Positions 3,675 through 5,475 of a stretch of 5,475 nt of DNA are shown here, piece after piece. The stretch is from Oscillospiraceae bacterium (GTDB taxonomy: Bacteria > Bacillota > Clostridia > Oscillospirales > CAG-272): assembly GCA_015065395.1 (NCBI GenBank), contig SVQJ01000124.1, forward strand, positions 1 through 5,475, written 5' to 3'. Numbering within the stretch: the first letter of the stretch is position 1; every line of letters starts with the position of its first letter. The position numbers and the translations under genes were made by a program. Under the pieces are notes generated by a model that was not told the origin of the DNA, did no database searches, and saw only the letters and a list, made by a program, of their open reading frames with translations.

Positions 3675-5475
3675 TCAGAAGAAGGAGAGCTGATCGGCTC
3701 CGCCGTCCTCCTTTGGAGCCTCGGCGGCAGCTTTTTTCGGCTTTTCTTCCTTTTTCTTTTCCGCAGGCATTGAGGAGAGGCCACCCATATCTCCGAAGGA
3801 GAGCTGGTTGGTTTCGCTCATGCCCTTGAGAACTCCGTTTTTATCCAGAAGCTCGATAACTGCCTTTGAAAGCTTGCCAACCTCTTTCAAGTCCTCAATG
3901 GAGAAGATATCCTCGCTCTCTCTTGCGTGCATTATGTTCATTGCAGCACTTTCACCAAGTCCCGCTATTGAAGCAAAGGGAAGGCGTATGCCATCCTTTT
4001 CGGGGAGGAATTTCGTTGCATCGGATCTTCTCAGATCAACGGGCAAAAAGCGGATGCCGCGCACCACGGCCTCATTGCAAAGCTGGAGAGCGGAATGCAT
4101 TTCCTTATCCTTTGCGGTGGCATCCTTTCCCATTTTATCGATCTCGTCCATCTTTGCCTTGATGGAGTCTCTTCCGCCTGCAACGATCTCTGCTTCAACT
4201 CCGCCGGGCGCGGCTGTGAAGTATGCGCTGTAGAACTCCTTGGGATAGTATATCTTGTACCAGCCGAGGCGCAGAGCATCGATAACGTATGCTGCCGCGT
4301 GGGCTTTGGGGAACATGTATTTTATTCGTTTGCAGGATTCGATATACCAGTCGGGAACGCCGTGCCCGATCATAGCCTCCTCGTATTCCGGCTTGAGACC
4401 CTTTCCCTTTCGCACGTCCTCCATTATTTTGAAGGACTGTGCCTTATCCATATCGTGCTGTTGGATAAGGTAGAGCATGATATCGTCGCGGCATCCGATA
4501 ACGTCGGATATGGTGCATATTCCGTCGCGGATAAGCTCATCCGCATTACCCAGCCAAACTCCCGTTCCATGGGTAAGCCCCGATATCTGCAAAAGGTCGG
4601 AGAAATTTTTGGGCTGTGCCTGAATGAGAACGCCTCGAACGAATTTGGTGTTCATTTCGGGAAGCCCCAGGGTTCCTGTTTCAACGCCTAAAAGATCATC
4701 CTGAGAAACTCCCAGGGGCTCAGGAGATGTAAAGAGCTTATACAGCGCCGGGTCTGATAGATCGCATTCAAGAACGCTTGTGTTTGTATAGCCTTCAAGG
4801 CGCTTATACTTTGTGGGAATATCGTGTCCCAGCTCGTCAAGCTTAAGGATGGTATCGTGGAGATACTTAAACTCAAAATGGGTAGTGACCGTGGAGGAAT
4901 TTGGGTCATCTGCCGGGTGCTGAACGGGGCAGAAATCGTAAACGTCGTATTCCTGAGGAACGACGATGATGCCTCCCGGGTGCTGACCCGTGGTGCGTTT
5001 AACGCCCACGCAACCGGAGATCAGTCTTTCAACCTCGGCACGGCAAACGGAAATTCCTTTGCCCTCAAGGTATTTGGCAACGTAGCCGAAGGCGGTCTTA
5101 TCCGCAAGGGTGCCTATGGTACCTGCACGGAAAGCGTGTCCCTTTCCGAAAAGCTCCTCGGTATATTTATGGATATTACCCTGAACGTCGCCCGAGAAGT
5201 TCAGGTCGATATCGGGAACCTTATCTCCGTAGAAGCCGAGGAAGGTCTCGAAGGGGATATCGTGTCCGTCTCGATGCATATTCTTTTTGCCGCAACGGGG
5301 GCAGTCCTTGGGGGGCAGGTCAAAGCCGGATTTGGGAGTACCCTTGTCGTGCCACTCGGTATACAGGCAATCTGTACAGCGGTAGTGGGGGGGCAGGGAA
5401 TTTACCTTTGTGATGCCGCCCATCATAGCGGCAAAGGATGAGCCGACGCTTCCTCGGCTGCCCACCTCATAACCC
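3675..5475 (-). CDS. polC: DNA polymerase III alpha subunit, Gram-positive PolC type, C-terminal 599 residues (partial)
   Basis: PolC is the replicative DNA polymerase of low-GC Gram-positive bacteria. Only the C-terminal part is present; the N-terminal domains and the 3'-5' exonuclease lie beyond the right edge (family length about 1,400 residues). Numbering from the first visible residue, GYEVGSRGSVGSS is followed by a zinc knuckle (C33, C36, C58, C61). Next come the catalytic aspartates D88 and D90 in PDIDLNFSGD and the third, D213, in LDELGHD. FRAGTIGTLADKTAFGYV, RTTGQHPGG, CRDDIM and MFPKAHAAAY are further PolC signatures. A helix-hairpin-helix-like segment (IAGLGESAAMNIM) is near the end. 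The visible catalytic motifs are intact, so it looks functional. After a normal-looking clamp motif QLSF (557-560) comes an unusual Lys/Glu/Ala/Pro-rich tail ending in a second clamp motif, QLSFF (595-599). The gene is followed by a strong terminator. Confidence 0.97.
   Translation of the reverse strand, partial: GYEVGSRGSVGSSFAAMMGGITKVNSLPPHYRCTDCLYTEWHDKGTPKSGFDLPPKDCPRCGKKNMHRDGHDIPFETFLGFYGDKVPDIDLNFSGDVQGNIHKYTEELFGKGHAFRAGTIGTLADKTAFGYVAKYLEGKGISVCRAEVERLISGCVGVKRTTGQHPGGIIVVPQEYDVYDFCPVQHPADDPNSSTVTTHFEFKYLHDTILKLDELGHDIPTKYKRLEGYTNTSVLECDLSDPALYKLFTSPEPLGVSQDDLLGVETGTLGLPEMNTKFVRGVLIQAQPKNFSDLLQISGLTHGTGVWLGNADELIRDGICTISDVIGCRDDIMLYLIQQHDMDKAQSFKIMEDVRKGKGLKPEYEEAMIGHGVPDWYIESCKRIKYMFPKAHAAAYVIDALRLGWYKIYYPKEFYSAYFTAAPGGVEAEIVAGGRDSIKAKMDEIDKMGKDATAKDKEMHSALQLCNEAVVRGIRFLPVDLRRSDATKFLPEKDGIRLPFASIAGLGESAAMNIMHARESEDIFSIEDLKEVGKLSKAVIELLDKNGVLKGMSETNQLSFGDMGGLSSMPAEKKKEEKPKKAAAEAPKEDGGADQLSFF
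3678..3692 (-). other. C-terminal beta-clamp-binding motif of PolC (QLSFF)
   Basis: The last five codons of polC encode QLSFF, which fits the QLxLF-type sliding-clamp motif that normally ends PolC proteins. It is carried on an extra charged tail of about 39 residues after an internal QLSF copy. Confidence 0.7.
3795..3806 (-). other. Internal clamp-motif copy of PolC (QLSF)
   Basis: The codons for QLSF within SETNQLSFGDM sit where other PolC proteins usually end (NQLSLF-like). Its 12 bases are identical to the first 12 of the terminal QLSFF copy, which suggests duplication or strong constraint. Confidence 0.6.

Noticed and set aside
3660..3675. Fourth NrdR-like half-site (ATATATTGTGT) next to the polC stop codon
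   Set aside because: Only one half matches; the other half is unrelated. It overlaps the stop codon and is not phased with the accepted boxes.
3428..3784. Small open frames in the polC-nrdD gap on both strands
   Set aside because: They overlap the nrdD promoter, NrdR boxes and terminator palindrome, and show no protein-like features.
5463..5465. GTG as a possible start of the polC reading frame
   Set aside because: The frame continues upstream as GYE before VGSRGSVGSS, a core PolC motif from the middle of the protein. The gene is simply cut by the window edge.

Overview
The window is 5.5 kb of an anaerobic, low-to-moderate-GC Gram-positive chromosome, most likely a Clostridia member and plausibly a gut Oscillospirales/Ruminococcaceae-type organism. 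The evidence is a Gram-positive-type DNA polymerase III alpha subunit (PolC), an oxygen-sensitive class III (glycyl radical) ribonucleotide reductase, and strong A/T-rich promoters of the TTGACA/TATAAT type. The lineage is inferred from gene content only. All three genes are on the minus strand, so transcription runs from high to low coordinates.

Layout in transcription order: (1) 5475-3675 is the C-terminal part of polC, entering from beyond the window edge. It ends in an unusual Lys/Glu/Ala/Pro-rich tail with a second sliding-clamp motif. (2) 3674-3385 is a regulatory intergenic region. It holds a perfect 38-bp palindrome that acts as the polC terminator, then an excellent sigma70-type promoter for nrdD (TTGACG, 17 bp, TATAAT). 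Two NrdR-box-like sites lie 32 bp apart on that promoter, one inside the -35/-10 spacer. The terminator palindrome itself has an NrdR-like core at its centre. (3) 3384-1024 is nrdD, a full-length class III ribonucleotide reductase with an ATP-cone at the N-terminus and a glutaredoxin/NrdH-like redoxin domain fused to the C-terminus. (4) 1023-549 starts with the nrdD terminator. It then holds a cluster of nested inverted repeats (about 676-926) that looks like a repetitive intergenic element, and finally the trxB promoter. (5) 548-1 is the N-terminal two-thirds or so of a thioredoxin-reductase-like flavoprotein, cut by the window edge.

The genes share a theme. PolC polymerises dNTPs, NrdD makes dNTPs without oxygen, and the fused redoxin plus the thioredoxin-reductase-like protein could supply electrons to NrdD. 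The trxB product keeps its redox-active CxxC and the GGGNSA dinucleotide fold but lacks the HRRxxxR signature for NADPH, so its electron donor may not be NADPH. No nrdG activase gene is visible in the window.

The most interesting signals are the NrdR-like core inside the polC terminator, the NrdD-redoxin fusion beside an atypical reductase, the duplicated clamp motif at the end of PolC, and the nested-palindrome element between nrdD and trxB.
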